Source: Crassaminicella profunda (GTDB lineage Bacteria > Bacillota > Clostridia > Peptostreptococcales > Thermotaleaceae). Taken from it: 64,000 bases of DNA. Under the pieces are notes generated by a model, which ran no database searches, was not told the DNA's origin, and saw only the letters and a list, made by a program, of their open reading frames with translations. This document shows, one piece after another, positions 24,944-34,438 of this stretch. The translations under genes were made by a program, and so were the position numbers. The stretch covers positions 401,355 to 465,354 of the forward strand of contig NZ_CP082326.1 in the NCBI RefSeq assembly GCF_019884785.1. The letters are read 5' to 3'. The stretch's first letter is position 1; each line of letters starts with the position of its first letter.

Positions 24944-26518
24944 ATGAAAAAAATTGGTTTACTATTATGTGGAATAATTATTTGTTTTTCAAGTATTTTT
25001 GCTTATGGAGATACGATAGAGGCAAATAGTACAAAAAATGAAGAAAGCATGCAGTATATGGATTCAATTGAAGACAATTCAAGTGACATGAATATAATAG
25101 ATAGTTTAGATACTACATATATAAACTATGCAGATGGATATAAGATCAATTACCCTAAAAATATGTGGGTAGATACGACGATTTCCTTTGTAAAGACTGT
25201 TATAGGAGATGGAGAAAAAGAGATTGAAATATACTATGACGATTTTAGAGGGACCCACCACTATGCTAATGGGTATATAAACTATAGTAATGCATTTATG
25301 AAAAATGAAAAAGATCATTACAAAGAATATGAAACAAATATGTTAGTAAATGGAATGAAAACTCATTTATTAAAATGGAATAGAAAAAAGCTTTCTAAAG
25401 TAAAAAATGATAAAAATTATTATGTGAGCGCAGAAATAAAAAAGAATAATGGTGAAGTTTACACCATTATCATAAAATCTGTAAGACCTTTTAATAGTTA
25501 TGAAGAATATATGGATATTATTAGTAGCTTTCAATTAGTAGAAAAGCAAGGGAATCATCCGCTAAATATAAAGTATCAATCTACACAAAAGAATTTAAAT
25601 GATGAAACAAGGGAATTTTATAAAAAGTATTTCTTAGAAAGCAATCAGTTAAAATGGGGAATATTTGAACCTACTGCACCACAAGAATTTTGGTATTTAA
25701 AGGGACTCGAGGAAAGAATTGATTATCAATTTGAATTCTTAGTAAAATATCAATCTTTAGATAGCACTTTTCCTATGGAGGAAATGATCAATGCATATAA
25801 TCATAATCGATTTGTAGAGTTAACCCTTCAAACCATGCACATGAATGGAGATAATAAGAGCATTACCTATGATATATTAGATGGAAAATATGATTATTAT
25901 TTTAAAGAATACGCAAGAAAAATGAAAGAATTTAAGCATCCTATTCTTTTTAGGCTAAATAATGAAATGAATGGAGATTGGTGTGTCTATTCAAGCTATT
26001 ATAGCTCTAAGGATACAAATCTGTATAAGGAAGTATGGAGATATGTTTACGATTTGTTTGAAGAAAATGGGGTAGATAACGTACTTTGGGTATGGAATCC
26101 TCATGATATATCTTTTCCAGAATTTAAATGGAATCATTATTTGAATTATTATCCGGGAAATAAATATGTAGATATTATAGGACTTACTGGATACAATACA
26201 GGAACTTATTATAGAGGAGAAAAATGGAGAGAATTCAATGAAATTTATACATCCCTTTATAGGGAATACATGTCTATTTTTGAACAACCCTTTATGATTA
26301 CAGAGTTTGGATCTAATTCAGTAGGTGGAGATAAGGTGAAATGGATGAATGATATGTTTGATGGATTTGCTTCGAACCATTATGAAAACATTAAGGTAGC
26401 CATCTGGTGGAATGGAATCGATTGGGATAAAGACATGAACCCTGCTAGAATTTATAGGATGGATCGACGAGAGGAATATATCAATACATTTAGAGAAAGA
26501 TTGAAGTTTTTTCAATAG
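24944..26518 (+). CDS. Secreted glycoside hydrolase, GH26-like (beta-mannanase type)
   Basis: The 524-residue protein has a signal peptide (about 1-22), an N-terminal domain of unknown type (about 50-200, INYADGYKINYPKNMW, resembling PsbP-like lipoprotein folds) and a catalytic barrel (about 215-524). HPILFRLNNEMNGDW places the acid/base Glu at 341, and FMITEFGSNS places the nucleophile Glu at 454; both fit GH26. A mannan or mixed-linkage beta-glucan substrate is typical, but the exact one is not shown. ATG 24944 gives a proper signal peptide, although its best ribosome site (GGGAGG, 24925-24930) is 13 bases away. An upstream ATG at 24914 lacks a site. Confidence 0.85.
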   Translation: MKKIGLLLCGIIICFSSIFAYGDTIEANSTKNEESMQYMDSIEDNSSDMNIIDSLDTTYINYADGYKINYPKNMWVDTTISFVKTVIGDGEKEIEIYYDDFRGTHHYANGYINYSNAFMKNEKDHYKEYETNMLVNGMKTHLLKWNRKKLSKVKNDKNYYVSAEIKKNNGEVYTIIIKSVRPFNSYEEYMDIISSFQLVEKQGNHPLNIKYQSTQKNLNDETREFYKKYFLESNQLKWGIFEPTAPQEFWYLKGLEERIDYQFEFLVKYQSLDSTFPMEEMINAYNHNRFVELTLQTMHMNGDNKSITYDILDGKYDYYFKEYARKMKEFKHPILFRLNNEMNGDWCVYSSYYSSKDTNLYKEVWRYVYDLFEENGVDNVLWVWNPHDISFPEFKWNHYLNYYPGNKYVDIIGLTGYNTGTYYRGEKWREFNEIYTSLYREYMSIFEQPFMITEFGSNSVGGDKVKWMNDMFDGFASNHYENIKVAIWWNGIDWDKDMNPARIYRMDRREEYINTFRERLKFFQ

Positions 26519-26630
26519 AATCTTCAAGGCGTTCGAAGAATTCATCATAAATTAATATTTTGATGGAGAAATCTATACTAGAAAATTTACCTTAAATGAT
26601 TATATTTAATCTCATAAAAGAAATGGATTC

Positions 26631-26639
26631 TGCTATAAT
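26631..26639 (+). promoter_or_regulatory. Extended -10 of the UPF0316 gene
   Basis: TGCTATAAT lies 37 bases before the start codon. No clear -35 box is visible. Confidence 0.45.
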
Positions 26640-26675
26640 GAAAATAAAAAGGAAATATTGAGAAAGGGGTAGGTA

Positions 26676-27233
26676 ATGAAAGAAATTGTTTTAATTTTAT
26701 TATTGCAAATGGTGTATGTACCATTATTTACCTTAAGAACTATTTTTATGGTTAAAAATATGAGCATCTATGCCTCAATCTTAGGTTTTTTAGATTGTTT
26801 AATTTATGTATTTGGATTGTCCCTAGTGTTTAGTGGAGATAAAAGTACATTGGCAATGATTGTTTATGCAGGCGGATTTGGAATAGGCATTTCCGTGGGG
26901 GGATATATTGAAAAAAGATTGGCCATTGGATATACGAGTTTATCTGTAAATTTGATGTACAAAAATGATGAGATGATTAGAATACTAAGAGAAAATGGAT
27001 TTGGGGTTACTGTATTTGAAGGAGAAGGAAGAGATAGTAAACGTTATAGATTGGAAATTTTAACAAAGAGAAATAGAGAAAATGAATTGATGGATCTAAT
27101 TGAATTTTATGAACCTAGAGCATTTATTATTTCTTATGAACCAAGAAAGTTTAAAGGTGGATTTTTAGTAAACCGAATGAAAAAAGCAAAGAAAAAGAAG
27201 AAGTGCATAAAGGAAAAAGAAATGAATAGATAA
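26676..27233 (+). CDS. UPF0316 / DUF2179 membrane protein (YebE-like)
   Basis: The 185-residue protein has three hydrophobic segments (about 1-22, 30-52, 58-78) with a LRTIFMVKNM turn. A cytoplasmic DUF2179 domain (about 85-165) with ILRENGFGVTVFEGEGRDSKRYRLEIL and a Lys-rich tail follow. Bacillus YebE is the comparable protein; its function is unknown. AAAGGGG precedes the ATG. Another DUF2179 protein, YitT, is encoded about 6 kb downstream. The domain is thought to be a ligand-binding sensor module. Confidence 0.85.
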   Translation: MKEIVLILLLQMVYVPLFTLRTIFMVKNMSIYASILGFLDCLIYVFGLSLVFSGDKSTLAMIVYAGGFGIGISVGGYIEKRLAIGYTSLSVNLMYKNDEMIRILRENGFGVTVFEGEGRDSKRYRLEILTKRNRENELMDLIEFYEPRAFIISYEPRKFKGGFLVNRMKKAKKKKKCIKEKEMNR

Positions 27234-27320
27234 ATATGTTTACAATAAAAAAACATTTTATGATAAAATAATAGAGTATGCGTATGTTTTTTAATATATA
27301 AGGTTAAGGGGGATTCTTGT

Positions 27321-27821
27321 ATGAAAAAGAGACGAAAGTCTGTACTTTTGCTAATGAGTACTTGTGTAGGTTTGTTGCTTTTTTCTTACGTTGCAATAGC
27401 TATGGGGACAGAGCCGGGGTCAGAGGAAGATCCAATTGTTACCAAAGGCTATGTAGAGCGTAGGCATCAACAGCTTAAATACTATATAGATGAAAAGATT
27501 AAAGAGTTAGCAGGAAATAGTAATACAAGCAGTACCCAAGGAACTGTACAAGGACCTGTTTTTGAAATAGTAGAAGTACAAAAAGGACAAAGAATCATTG
27601 GTGGAGCAAGTACAGAGATGATTATTCGTTCTGGACAAGTAGCTGCTATTGCCAGTGCATCTGGAGGGATTGCTGATTTAATTTCTGGGAAAGATTTGAA
27701 ATCAGGAGAAATTGTACCACTTAATCATTTACTTTTATTACCAAGAGGTGATGGTAGAGGTGTAGCAGTTCTTATGGATAAGACTTATATATTGATTAAA
27801 GGAAGTTATGAGATTCAATAA
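27321..27821 (+). CDS. Small exported protein of unknown function
   Basis: The 166-residue protein has a signal peptide (about 1-28), an acidic stretch GTEPGSEEDPIVTKGYVERR, a short helix (KYYIDEKIKELAG), a Ser/Thr linker, and a compact C-terminal beta domain (about 80-166, VQKGQRIIGGASTEMIIRSGQVAAIAS). The EDPIVTKGYVE word recurs in clostridial exported proteins near S-layer clusters. Its position just upstream of the MurJ-CsaB group suggests an envelope role. It ends at its own terminator. No function is claimed. Confidence 0.7.
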   Translation: MKKRRKSVLLLMSTCVGLLLFSYVAIAMGTEPGSEEDPIVTKGYVERRHQQLKYYIDEKIKELAGNSNTSSTQGTVQGPVFEIVEVQKGQRIIGGASTEMIIRSGQVAAIASASGGIADLISGKDLKSGEIVPLNHLLLLPRGDGRGVAVLMDKTYILIKGSYEIQ

Positions 27822-27842
27822 AAGCGCCTGTGCGCTTTTTTT
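27821..27842 (+). terminator. Rho-independent terminator
   Basis: AAAGCGC pairs with GCGCTTT around a CTGT loop, followed by T. The stem begins on the last base of the stop codon of the small exported protein and ends 18 bases before the next start. Confidence 0.75.
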
Positions 27843-27859
27843 AAATCATGGAGGTCAGA

Positions 27860-30800
27860 ATGAACAATTATAAAAAAACCATGAAGACAATTTTTGCAGT
27901 CATCAGTTTGACTTTTTTTGCTAAATTTCTAGGGTTTTTCAGAGATGCTTTATTAGGAAGTAAATTAGGGGCAAATATGGAATCAGATGCATATATTATG
28001 GCTCTGAATAGCACTTCCATCGTATTTGTAAGTATAGGAGCTGCCATTGTTACAGCCACTATCCCTATTGTTGTAAGGCTTTTTAATAAAAATACGAAAA
28101 AAGAAGCTTTTTCTTTTGTAAATAATTTGTTAAATAGTTTAATCTGTATTGCATTTTTTGTTACTCTTTTAGGAGAATTGTTTTCGAAACAAATCATGAA
28201 AGTTCTTGCAGGTGGATTTGATCCTTATAAGTTTGATTTGACTGTGGAATTAACCCGAATTATGTTTCCTATTTTGATATTTATATGTATTACTTATGTA
28301 TTTGTGGCGTTATTACAATCTATGGAAATGTTTAAAGTTACATCCATTATCAGTCTACCCGCTAATATTATTATGATTATTTTTTTGTGTTTTTTTTCTC
28401 GGAAATATGGGGTGAAAGGATTAGCTTTTGTTACGTTAATTGGATGGATGCTTCAATTCTTAGTGATGACCCCCTTCCTGTATAAGGAAGGTTACCGATA
28501 TAGACTCAGGGTTAACTTTAAAGATCCATATATAAAAGAATTTTTTTCAATGATTTTATTTATTATGATTGTATCGGCTGTTAGTCAAATCAATATTTTA
28601 TTAGATGAAAAGCAAGCATCTTTTTTAGGACATGGAAAAATATCTTTTTTATATTATGCGAATATATTGTATCAAGCAATTACAACCACTACGGTTTTAG
28701 GTATTAATACTGTCATGTTTCCAAAATTTGCGCAAAAGGCAGTTGATTTAAGTGAAAAGCAGTATGCTAAGTTTATTACTGCTATTATGAAATTAATGAT
28801 TTTTGTGTTATTGCCAATGACAGCGGGAATCATTATGTTAAGAGAGCCTATTATAGGATTTGTATTTGAAAGAGGTCAATTTAATCATGAGGCTACTATT
28901 ATTACAGGTGCTGTATTTGCTTGTTATGCTTTAGGAATGCTTAGTTTTGGTATTCAGGATGTAGTGAATAAAGCCTTTTATGCGCGGAATGATAAAAAAA
29001 TACCTGTGCAATATGCGCTACTCATCATTACTTTAAATATGGTATTTAATTTACTGTTAGGAGCAAAATTTGGTGTTTTAGGATTAGCCATAGGAACTGC
29101 AGTAGCATCTACCATAGGAAGTATTGGCTTGATTAGGGCATTTAAGATAAAAATGGGATATTTAGAGAGTAAAAAATTATGGATTACTTTTTTAAAGGTA
29201 ATCATTAGCTGCTGTGCAATGGCCATAGTAGTGATGCCAACCTTAAAGATATTAAATATGCATTTTTATCATAAGGGTTTGATAGGAAAGATGATCATCC
29301 TAATGGTTCCAAGTATTTTAGGTGGAACTGTTTATGCTCTTGTAACTATGAAATTAAAATTAGAAGAAGCTTTTACCATATATGATCATTTTATTAAGCC
29401 AATAACAAAAAAAATCAAAGGAAATAGAAGGGGTAAGATGATAAAAAAAGGATGTGAAGGAATGAAGACAAATCGTATTTTATTAGGTATTTTGATCTTT
29501 GCCGTATTAATTTCTTCCATGACAGCCATGACAAGAATAAATATAGAATCTAATAATAAGACAGTGGATGTAGTATTAGATTATAAAGAATTCAAAAAAA
29601 TGGCAGATCAATCCAATAAGGATTTAGCATGGTGGTTTAAAAATTTAAAAACATTAGGGGCAAGTAGCGTAGGGTTAAATGAAGAAAGCTTTGAGTCTAT
29701 GATGGAGGAAAATAAACCTATAAAGGTTGAAATGATTGGAAACATCATTAAAGATATGAATTGGGAAAATAAATATCCTAAGGAATTAGTAGACTATTTC
29801 AATAAAGAAAAGATTGATGAATACGATGTTTTAGCTAGTACTAATTCAAAGGAGTTATATACGTTCATAAAAAATGGACTAGAAAATCGATATGATGAAA
29901 ATAAATTTAAAATCATAGAAGGAAAAGAAACTTATTTAATTTTATTAGATGGAACAGTAGAAGATGCATTATATACACAGATTGAAAAGATTTATGATGG
30001 AAAGAAAAAAGGATTTAAAGAGGTTTCAAATCTTTATTCTTCTAAATTAATAAGATTAGGATTAGGACTAGATGAAGAAAAGGTGAATTTAATTAAAAGT
30101 AGTGGCCTTAATGTAGTTCCAAGACCGTCTAATTATAGTAGCTATAGCTCTAAAAGGTTGGTTGAAGGAACGATTGATAATTATGAAAAATTAAATATCC
30201 ATCCTTCTTATATGATTTTTGGAGGAGGAGAGGTTTTAGGTTATCCAGATAATGTAAATCCTTTAGCAAGTTATATGAAAAAAAATAATATTAAGGTAGG
30301 CATGATTGAATCTAACGTGCAAAGAGAACATATCAAACAAAAGGGTTTATATGATTTAACAAGAAATTTAGAGTATAGTAGTGTAAGAATCTTTAGTGTA
30401 TGGGAGTATATTCAAGAGAGATTTCAGTATTATAATTATCAAGGTGCAGAAGAAATAGAAAATACCTTAAATAGAGCGGTAACAGAAAGAAATATAAGGG
30501 TAATCTATTTTAAACCTTTTAAATATGATGGACATAGTTATGTAACGGATTACAAAGAGTATGAAAAAATGTTTGATAGATTTAAGAGTAGGTTAAAAAG
30601 TCATGATATAAAGGTAGGACCTGCTAGTATTATGAAAGCTAATCATGTAAGAAATCGTTATAAAATAATGATTTCTTGGGGAGTAGTAGCAGGCGGACTT
30701 TTATTACTAAACCATATTATAAAGTTAAAAGAGAAAATAAAGTATATATTATTAGGAATTGGAATTATTGGTGTTACAGGTATATTTGTTGTAAAACCAG

Positions 30801-31621
30801 CTTTAGGAGAGATTCTTTTAGCTATGAGCGCAGCAATTATATTTCCATCATTAAGTATGGCGTATTTCTGCAATAGGTGTAGCCTTTATTATCAAGAAAA
30901 AATCCATAAAGAATCTATAGTAAAAATCATAGGTTTGAGTATTAAAACTTTAGTTATATGCTCTTTAATCTCTTTTATAGGATCATTGATGGTAGGAAGC
31001 ATTCTTTCAGATATTGAGTATTTATTAGAAATGAGTATTTTTAGAGGCGTAAAGTTTAGTCAATTAATTCCTATTGTTATGTTTATGATTTTATATATGG
31101 GCTATTTTGGTTATAAAAGGGATAAAGGGATCAAAGAAGAAAAAACTTTAAAATGGAAAGACTTAAGAAATTTATTATTCGATGATGTAAAGATTGTTTA
31201 TGTAATCCTTGGGATGATTGTACTAGTTGTTGGATATATATATATGGCTAGAACAGGTCATGAAACAAATGTGCAACCATCTAATTTAGAAATGATTTTT
31301 AGAAATATTTTAGAAGAAAAATTTTATGCTAGACCAAGAACAAAAGAGTTCTTATTTGCTTTTCCAGCACTTATGATAGGTGTTTTTGCAGCAAAACATA
31401 GATTAAAATGGCTTGTTTTTGGATTTGGATTAGCTGCAGTAATTGGACAAACTTCTATTGTAAATACTTTTTGTCATTTAAGAACGCCTATGCTTTTATC
31501 AATTGTAAGAACGGGATACTCCTTAACTTTTGGAATTGTACTTGGAACTATTTGTGTTTGTGTATTATATAGTATTGTGATGTTCTTTAGTAAGATGAGG
31601 GGAGAAAAGCTGGATGGGTAA
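27860..31621 (+). CDS. MurJ-type flippase fused in frame to a DUF5693 membrane protein
   Basis: One uninterrupted frame of 1253 residues. The first part (about 1-525) is a MurJ/MviN lipid II flippase of the MOP superfamily, with about 13-14 membrane helices, the N-terminal KFLGFFRDALLGSKLG and an IGFVFERGQF segment. The second part (from about 527) is a DUF5693 protein: one helix, an extracytoplasmic domain of about 340 residues, then about seven helices. In related Clostridia I expect DUF5693 as a separate gene beside csaB. An internal ATG at 29438 (Met527 here) has AGAAGGGG four bases upstream, so separate translation of the second part is possible. ATG 27860 is chosen because an ATG at 27848 lies in the ribosome site. 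Confidence 0.85.
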   Translation: MNNYKKTMKTIFAVISLTFFAKFLGFFRDALLGSKLGANMESDAYIMALNSTSIVFVSIGAAIVTATIPIVVRLFNKNTKKEAFSFVNNLLNSLICIAFFVTLLGELFSKQIMKVLAGGFDPYKFDLTVELTRIMFPILIFICITYVFVALLQSMEMFKVTSIISLPANIIMIIFLCFFSRKYGVKGLAFVTLIGWMLQFLVMTPFLYKEGYRYRLRVNFKDPYIKEFFSMILFIMIVSAVSQINILLDEKQASFLGHGKISFLYYANILYQAITTTTVLGINTVMFPKFAQKAVDLSEKQYAKFITAIMKLMIFVLLPMTAGIIMLREPIIGFVFERGQFNHEATIITGAVFACYALGMLSFGIQDVVNKAFYARNDKKIPVQYALLIITLNMVFNLLLGAKFGVLGLAIGTAVASTIGSIGLIRAFKIKMGYLESKKLWITFLKVIISCCAMAIVVMPTLKILNMHFYHKGLIGKMIILMVPSILGGTVYALVTMKLKLEEAFTIYDHFIKPITKKIKGNRRGKMIKKGCEGMKTNRILLGILIFAVLISSMTAMTRINIESNNKTVDVVLDYKEFKKMADQSNKDLAWWFKNLKTLGASSVGLNEESFESMMEENKPIKVEMIGNIIKDMNWENKYPKELVDYFNKEKIDEYDVLASTNSKELYTFIKNGLENRYDENKFKIIEGKETYLILLDGTVEDALYTQIEKIYDGKKKGFKEVSNLYSSKLIRLGLGLDEEKVNLIKSSGLNVVPRPSNYSSYSSKRLVEGTIDNYEKLNIHPSYMIFGGGEVLGYPDNVNPLASYMKKNNIKVGMIESNVQREHIKQKGLYDLTRNLEYSSVRIFSVWEYIQERFQYYNYQGAEEIENTLNRAVTERNIRVIYFKPFKYDGHSYVTDYKEYEKMFDRFKSRLKSHDIKVGPASIMKANHVRNRYKIMISWGVVAGGLLLLNHIIKLKEKIKYILLGIGIIGVTGIFVVKPALGEILLAMSAAIIFPSLSMAYFCNRCSLYYQEKIHKESIVKIIGLSIKTLVICSLISFIGSLMVGSILSDIEYLLEMSIFRGVKFSQLIPIVMFMILYMGYFGYKRDKGIKEEKTLKWKDLRNLLFDDVKIVYVILGMIVLVVGYIYMARTGHETNVQPSNLEMIFRNILEEKFYARPRTKEFLFAFPALMIGVFAAKHRLKWLVFGFGLAAVIGQTSIVNTFCHLRTPMLLSIVRTGYSLTFGIVLGTICVCVLYSIVMFFSKMRGEKLDG

Positions 31622-32726
31622 GGTAGTTATTTCAGGTTATTATGGTTTTAATAATGTGGGAGATGAGTCAATCCTTACTTCCATTGTGAGCAGTTTTAAG
31701 GAGTCTATAAAAGATATAGAAATAACAGTATTATCAGCAAATCCCAAAAGTACGGAGAAAAAGCATAAAATACATGCTATTGACAGAAAAAATATAAAAG
31801 AGATTTATAAAGAAATAAGAAAATGTGACTTGTTTATTAGTGGAGGAGGAAGTTTACTACAAGATGTTACAAGTCGTAGAAGTATTACTTATTATTTAGT
31901 TATTATATTCATGGCCATTCTTTTAAGAAAAAAAGTATTGATCTATGGACAAGGGATAGGACCTATTAATAGAAAATCCAATCAATGTATGGTTCGGTGG
32001 ATTTTGAATAAAGCAGATGCGATTATTGTGAGAGATGAAGGGTCTAAAGAATTATTAGAGCATATTGGGATAAATAGACCACCTACCTATGTGACAACAG
32101 ACCCAGTCATTGGTTTGAAAAAAGCTAGTCTTGAATTAGGAAGTAAAATATTGAAAAAAGAGGGTATCAACCAATTAAGGGAAAAACCCTTAATTGGATT
32201 TGCTATTAGAGGTTGGCGTGAGCAGGATGATTTTATAGATAAGATTTGTAGTACAGCAGACAAGTTAGTTGAAAATTTTCATATGGATGTAGCATTTATT
32301 CCTTTTCATTTTAAAGAAGATATGAAAATAATGAATGAAATAGAAAAAAGAATGAAGCATCAAGCAATCTTTATTAGAAATAGATATGAGATAGATGAAA
32401 TGTTAGGACTAGTTGGAAACCTTGACCTCCTTGTAGGGGTAAGGCTACATTCTTTAATATTTGCGGCTATTATGAATACGCCAATTATTGCTATTTCTTA
32501 TGATCCTAAAATTGATAGTTTTATGAAATCTCTACAACTAGATTCTCTATGCAGTAAAGAAGACTTAAATGAGGTTGATTTGATTTTAGAGATAGAAAAG
32601 GTACAAAAGAATAATGAGAATTATAAACAAATGTTAGAAGAAAAAGTAAAGAACCTTCAAGAAAAATTAAAGGTCAATGAGAAAGTGGTAATGGAATTGT
32701 TAAATGAAGGAGGGTGTGATAAGTGA
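31614..32726 (+). CDS. csaB: Polysaccharide pyruvyl transferase CsaB
   Basis: CsaB adds ketal-linked pyruvate to the secondary wall polymer, which creates the anchor for SLH domains. The 370-residue protein starts ISGYYGFNNVGDESIL and has LFISGGGSLLQDVTSRRS, IYGQGIGPI, and LVGVRLHSLIFAAIMNTPIIAISYDPK, the signatures of the family. It overlaps the MurJ-DUF5693 frame by 8 bases and the next gene by 4, so the three are probably co-translated. It matches the SLH protein encoded upstream. GAGGGGAGA precedes the ATG. Confidence 0.95.
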   Translation: MGKVVISGYYGFNNVGDESILTSIVSSFKESIKDIEITVLSANPKSTEKKHKIHAIDRKNIKEIYKEIRKCDLFISGGGSLLQDVTSRRSITYYLVIIFMAILLRKKVLIYGQGIGPINRKSNQCMVRWILNKADAIIVRDEGSKELLEHIGINRPPTYVTTDPVIGLKKASLELGSKILKKEGINQLREKPLIGFAIRGWREQDDFIDKICSTADKLVENFHMDVAFIPFHFKEDMKIMNEIEKRMKHQAIFIRNRYEIDEMLGLVGNLDLLVGVRLHSLIFAAIMNTPIIAISYDPKIDSFMKSLQLDSLCSKEDLNEVDLILEIEKVQKNNENYKQMLEEKVKNLQEKLKVNEKVVMELLNEGGCDK

Positions 32727-33448
32727 ATCATAAAGCAGATATTATGGGTGTATTTGTTGATCAAGGAACTTTAGAAGATGCTACTAATCGTTGTATAGAG
32801 TTTATGAATACAATGGGATGTAAAATGATTATTACACCCAATACGGAAATTATTATGAGCGCACAAAAGGATTCAAAACTAAGACAAATTATTAACCATG
32901 CTGATTTAGTAATCCCCGATGGTATTGGTATTATATATGCATCTAAAATTCAGAAAAAAGGTCTTACCGAAAGAGTGACAGGTGTGGATCTTATGCACAA
33001 AATTTTAGAGTATTGTAATGAAAATCAAAAAAGTATATATATTTTAGGCGGAAAGCCAGGGGTTGCAGAGAAGGCTTGTGAAAATATAAAAAATAAATTA
33101 TCAGGAGTAGAAATAAAAGGATTTCGCGATGGATATTTTAAAGAGGAAGAAGAAGGCAAGATCATAGAAAATATCAATAGACTTAATGCTGATATACTAT
33201 TTGTGGCATTAGGAGCACCTAAGCAAGAAATATGGATGGACAAATATAGAGAAAAGCTAAAATCAAAGATTGTCATGGGTGTTGGTGGAAGTGTTGATGT
33301 TTGGGCAGGAACCGTAAAAAGAGCCCCTAAAATATATCAAAAGTTAGGTCTTGAATGGTTTTATAGGTTACTAAAGGAGCCTTGGAGATATAAAAGAATG
33401 ATGGTACTTCCAAAGTTTATGATAAAGGTCATATTAAATAAACAGTAA
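32723..33448 (+). CDS. tagA: WecG/TagA/CpsF family glycosyltransferase
   Basis: The 241-residue GT26 enzyme of the type that adds N-acetylmannosamine to a lipid-linked GlcNAc in wall teichoic or secondary-polymer synthesis. Motifs are ITPNTEIIMSAQKD, LVIPDGIGI, RVTGVDLMHKI, ILGGKPGVAEKA, FVALGAPKQEIWM and GVGGSVDVWAGTVKRAP. The GTG start overlaps the csaB stop as GTGA, with GAAGGAGGG eight bases upstream. Together with csaB and MurJ it forms the wall-polymer and S-layer anchoring group. The symbol tagA is by family; the exact acceptor sugar is not shown. Confidence 0.92.
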   Translation: MNHKADIMGVFVDQGTLEDATNRCIEFMNTMGCKMIITPNTEIIMSAQKDSKLRQIINHADLVIPDGIGIIYASKIQKKGLTERVTGVDLMHKILEYCNENQKSIYILGGKPGVAEKACENIKNKLSGVEIKGFRDGYFKEEEEGKIIENINRLNADILFVALGAPKQEIWMDKYREKLKSKIVMGVGGSVDVWAGTVKRAPKIYQKLGLEWFYRLLKEPWRYKRMMVLPKFMIKVILNKQ

Positions 33449-33511
33449 TAACTGCTTAAGGCGTGGAACTCTTAGCTGAGAGTGAAAAATGTATAAATTA
33501 TAAAAAGAAAA

Positions 33512-33539
33512 TTGATTAAATATTTTACTATGATATAAT
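33512..33539 (+). promoter_or_regulatory. Putative promoter of yitT
   Basis: TTGATT (33512-33517) and consensus TATAAT (33534-33539) are 16 bases apart, 15 bases before the start codon. The implied leader is very short and includes GGGGTGA. Confidence 0.5.
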
Positions 33540-33554
33540 AATTGGGGTGAAAAT

Positions 33555-34415
33555 ATGGCAGAGAGATTAAAATCTTCAATCTTCTTTGATTATTTGTTGA
33601 TTACAATAGGAACCCTTATTATAGCTTTTGCAATAGTATTTTTCTTAGGACCCAATATGATTGCACCAGGGGGGGTAACAGGACTAGCTATTGTTATAAA
33701 AAAAGTAATAGGAATCCCCATTGATATAACCAACCTAGTAATCAATACCCCGTTGTTTATTATAGGGTTGATGGTTTTAGGTAAAAAATTTGGATTTAAG
33801 ACTGCTTATGGAACGCTTATGTTATCCCTTTTTATAAGGGTAATCATAACTGTTTTAGGGGATAATATGGTGGGCACAAATGACTTACTATTAGCCAGCC
33901 TATATGGTGGTGTAATGGTTGGTGTGGGTATAGGATTTGTATTTAAAGCTGGAGGAACCACAGGTGGGACAGATCTGGCTGGAGCAATTTTAAATAAATA
34001 TATACCAAGCCTGAGTATACCTAAACTCATGATGTGCATTGATTTAACCATTGTTATTAGTGCAGGTATTGTAAATGGAAAGCTAGAAACAGCTCTTTAT
34101 TCTGTTATGGCTCTGTATATAATCGTAAAAATTGCAGATTTTATCATTGAGGGATTAAATTATGCAAAAGCATTCTTTATTATTTCTAATGATTCAGAAA
34201 AAATAGGACAAGCTATAATGAAGGATCTTGATAGGGGTGCTACAATTCTTCAAGGAAGAGGTATGTATACAGGAAAGGATAAAGATGTGATTCTTTGTAT
34301 TGTGGATAGGTCACAAGTGACAAAGCTCAAAAACATCGTGAATGGGATTGATCAAAATGCTTTTATGATGGTGACTACTATTCATGAAGTATTAGGAGAA
34401 GGTTTTAAAAAATAA
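33555..34415 (+). CDS. YitT family membrane protein
   Basis: The 286-residue protein has five to six membrane helices with glycine-rich repeats typical of YitT (FFLGPNMIAPGGVTGLA and IGFVFKAGGTTGGTDLAGAIL). A C-terminal DUF2179 domain (about 205-286, KAFFIISNDSEKIGQAIMKDLDRGATILQGRG) follows. The transport substrate is unknown. It lies 23 bases before the transketolase genes and could be co-transcribed. A short GGGGTGA site precedes the ATG. Confidence 0.9.
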   Translation: MAERLKSSIFFDYLLITIGTLIIAFAIVFFLGPNMIAPGGVTGLAIVIKKVIGIPIDITNLVINTPLFIIGLMVLGKKFGFKTAYGTLMLSLFIRVIITVLGDNMVGTNDLLLASLYGGVMVGVGIGFVFKAGGTTGGTDLAGAILNKYIPSLSIPKLMMCIDLTIVISAGIVNGKLETALYSVMALYIIVKIADFIIEGLNYAKAFFIISNDSEKIGQAIMKDLDRGATILQGRGMYTGKDKDVILCIVDRSQVTKLKNIVNGIDQNAFMMVTTIHEVLGEGFKK

Positions 34416-34438
34416 TTATACATAAGGAGGGTTTCAGG

